Below, piece after piece: positions 6,452-6,714 of a stretch of 6,714 nt of DNA. The notes under the pieces are model-generated. The model was given only the letters and a program-made list of their open reading frames with translations, had not been told where the DNA came from and made no database searches. Origin of the DNA: Flavobacterium sp. (GTDB lineage: Bacteria > Bacteroidota > Bacteroidia > Flavobacteriales > Flavobacteriaceae); contig JASLHL010000296.1 in NCBI GenBank assembly GCA_030152225.1, positions 1 to 6,714 on the forward strand. The letters run 5' to 3'. Position numbers and translations under genes: made by a program. How positions within the stretch are numbered: the stretch's first letter is position 1; every line of letters starts with the position of its first letter.

Positions 6452-6472
6452 ATTGCCCATTTCTCCTTTCCA
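6452..6472 (-). repeat. Degenerate G-rich heptads behind the rpmA terminator
   Basis: Read on the minus strand: TGGAAAG, GAGAAAT, GGGCAAT. These are three units similar to the arrays at 1174-1215 and 6337-6378, starting 3 nt after the A/T run of the rpmA terminator. The G-rich strand is again that of the terminated gene. With the array at 6337-6357 it forms an imperfect inverted repeat (15 of 21 positions by eye). Confidence 0.55.
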
Positions 6473-6474
6473 AT

Positions 6475-6512
6475 AAAAAAAGGTACTGTGAAATTTCACA
6501 GTACCTTTTTTT
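6475..6512 (-). terminator. Palindromic terminator of rpmA
   Basis: A perfect 24-nt palindrome, GGTACTGTGAAA (6482-6493) against TTTCACAGTACC (6494-6505), is flanked by A7 and T7 to give 38 nt. It lies 43 nt beyond the rpmA stop codon. It would function on both strands, although no plus-strand gene ends here. Confidence 0.92.
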
Positions 6513-6555
6513 ATTTTGTAATCATTGTATCTGTATTGACAGATAACTTAGATTC

Positions 6556-6714
6556 TTAAGCTTCAAATGGAACGATAGAAACGTAAGACTTGTTGTCTTT
6601 TTTCTTTTGGAATTTAACAACACCGTCAACTTTAGCATGTAAAGTATGGTCTTTTCCCATATAAACGTTTTCACCAGGATTATGCTTAGAACCTCTTTGT
6701 CTTACAAGGATGTT
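6556..6714 (-). CDS. rpmA: Large-subunit ribosomal protein L27 (bL27), C-terminal part
   Basis: The minus-strand frame is open to the window edge and encodes the last 52 residues of bL27, about 60% of the usual 85-87. Diagnostic stretches are [30 protein letters not shown] and the Lys-rich end [14 protein letters not shown] before the terminal PFEA. bL27 sits near the peptidyl-transferase centre of the 50S subunit, its missing N-terminal tail reaching towards the P-site tRNA. Its gene normally follows rplU (bL21), which would lie beyond the right edge. A palindromic terminator at 6475-6512 ends the transcript. The sequence is ordinary for Flavobacteriia. Confidence 0.96.
   Translation of the reverse strand, partial: NILVRQRGSKHNPGENVYMGKDHTLHAKVDGVVKFQKKKDNKSYVSIVPFEA

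Larger units (their letters stand above)
6223..6555. other. 333-bp non-coding region between the lipoprotein gene and rpmA
   Basis: The stretch holds the lipoprotein leader and promoter (to 6296), an A/T-rich spacer, the plus-strand heptad array, a segment of about 70 bp with nothing I can assign (6379-6451), the degenerate reverse heptads and the rpmA terminator. The 60-codon open frame across 6364-6546 starts inside the repeat and reads through the terminator palindrome, so I do not count it as a gene. Confidence 0.75.

Noticed and set aside
6364..6546. Plus-strand 60-codon frame
   Set aside because: It starts within the heptad repeat and is translated through the terminator palindrome; the Cys- and Phe-rich product looks random.

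Overview
The window is an AT-rich stretch of a Bacteroidota chromosome, most likely from the class Flavobacteriia (a Flavobacterium or Myroides relative; genus not certain). Three things point there: promoters of the TTG-N(~20)-TAnnTTTG type, start codons without Shine-Dalgarno sequences, and a lipoprotein whose cleaved Cys is followed by Ser-Ser-Asp-Asp-Asp, as in surface-export signals of this phylum.

Layout, left to right. Positions 1-1137 (+) hold the C-terminal 378 residues of the 2-oxoglutarate dehydrogenase E2 subunit (sucB/odhB), closed by a GAAA-loop terminator. Directly after its T-tract lies a G-rich array with 7-bp period. A small unrecognised protein of 74 residues (1268-1492, +) follows with its own promoter element and terminator. 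Next is a three-part protein (1681-2607, +) joining an N-terminal J domain, an apparent Ig-like beta domain and a C-terminal DUF805-type membrane domain. A strong promoter at 2665-2697 then drives a two-gene unit: a compact AAA ATPase (2707-3432) and a dGTP triphosphohydrolase (dgt, 3457-4800). A 38-nt perfect palindrome at 4801-4838 ends that unit and also serves the convergent lipoprotein gene (4867-6222, -), which has three degenerate tandem modules and a clear promoter at 6266-6296. The right edge carries the C-terminal 52 residues of ribosomal protein L27 (rpmA, -), ended by another 38-nt perfect palindrome.

Functionally this is mostly core metabolism and housekeeping (TCA cycle, dNTP pool, ribosome) mixed with poorly described lineage-specific genes. 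Nothing indicates a prophage, insertion sequence or CRISPR locus. The most unusual signals are the heptad GGGARAT arrays: two of them lie immediately behind terminators, and one contains a canonical four-tract G-quadruplex motif near the lipoprotein promoter. Others are the J/Ig-like/DUF805 fusion, the nearly leaderless AAA gene paired with dgt, and the modular surface lipoprotein.
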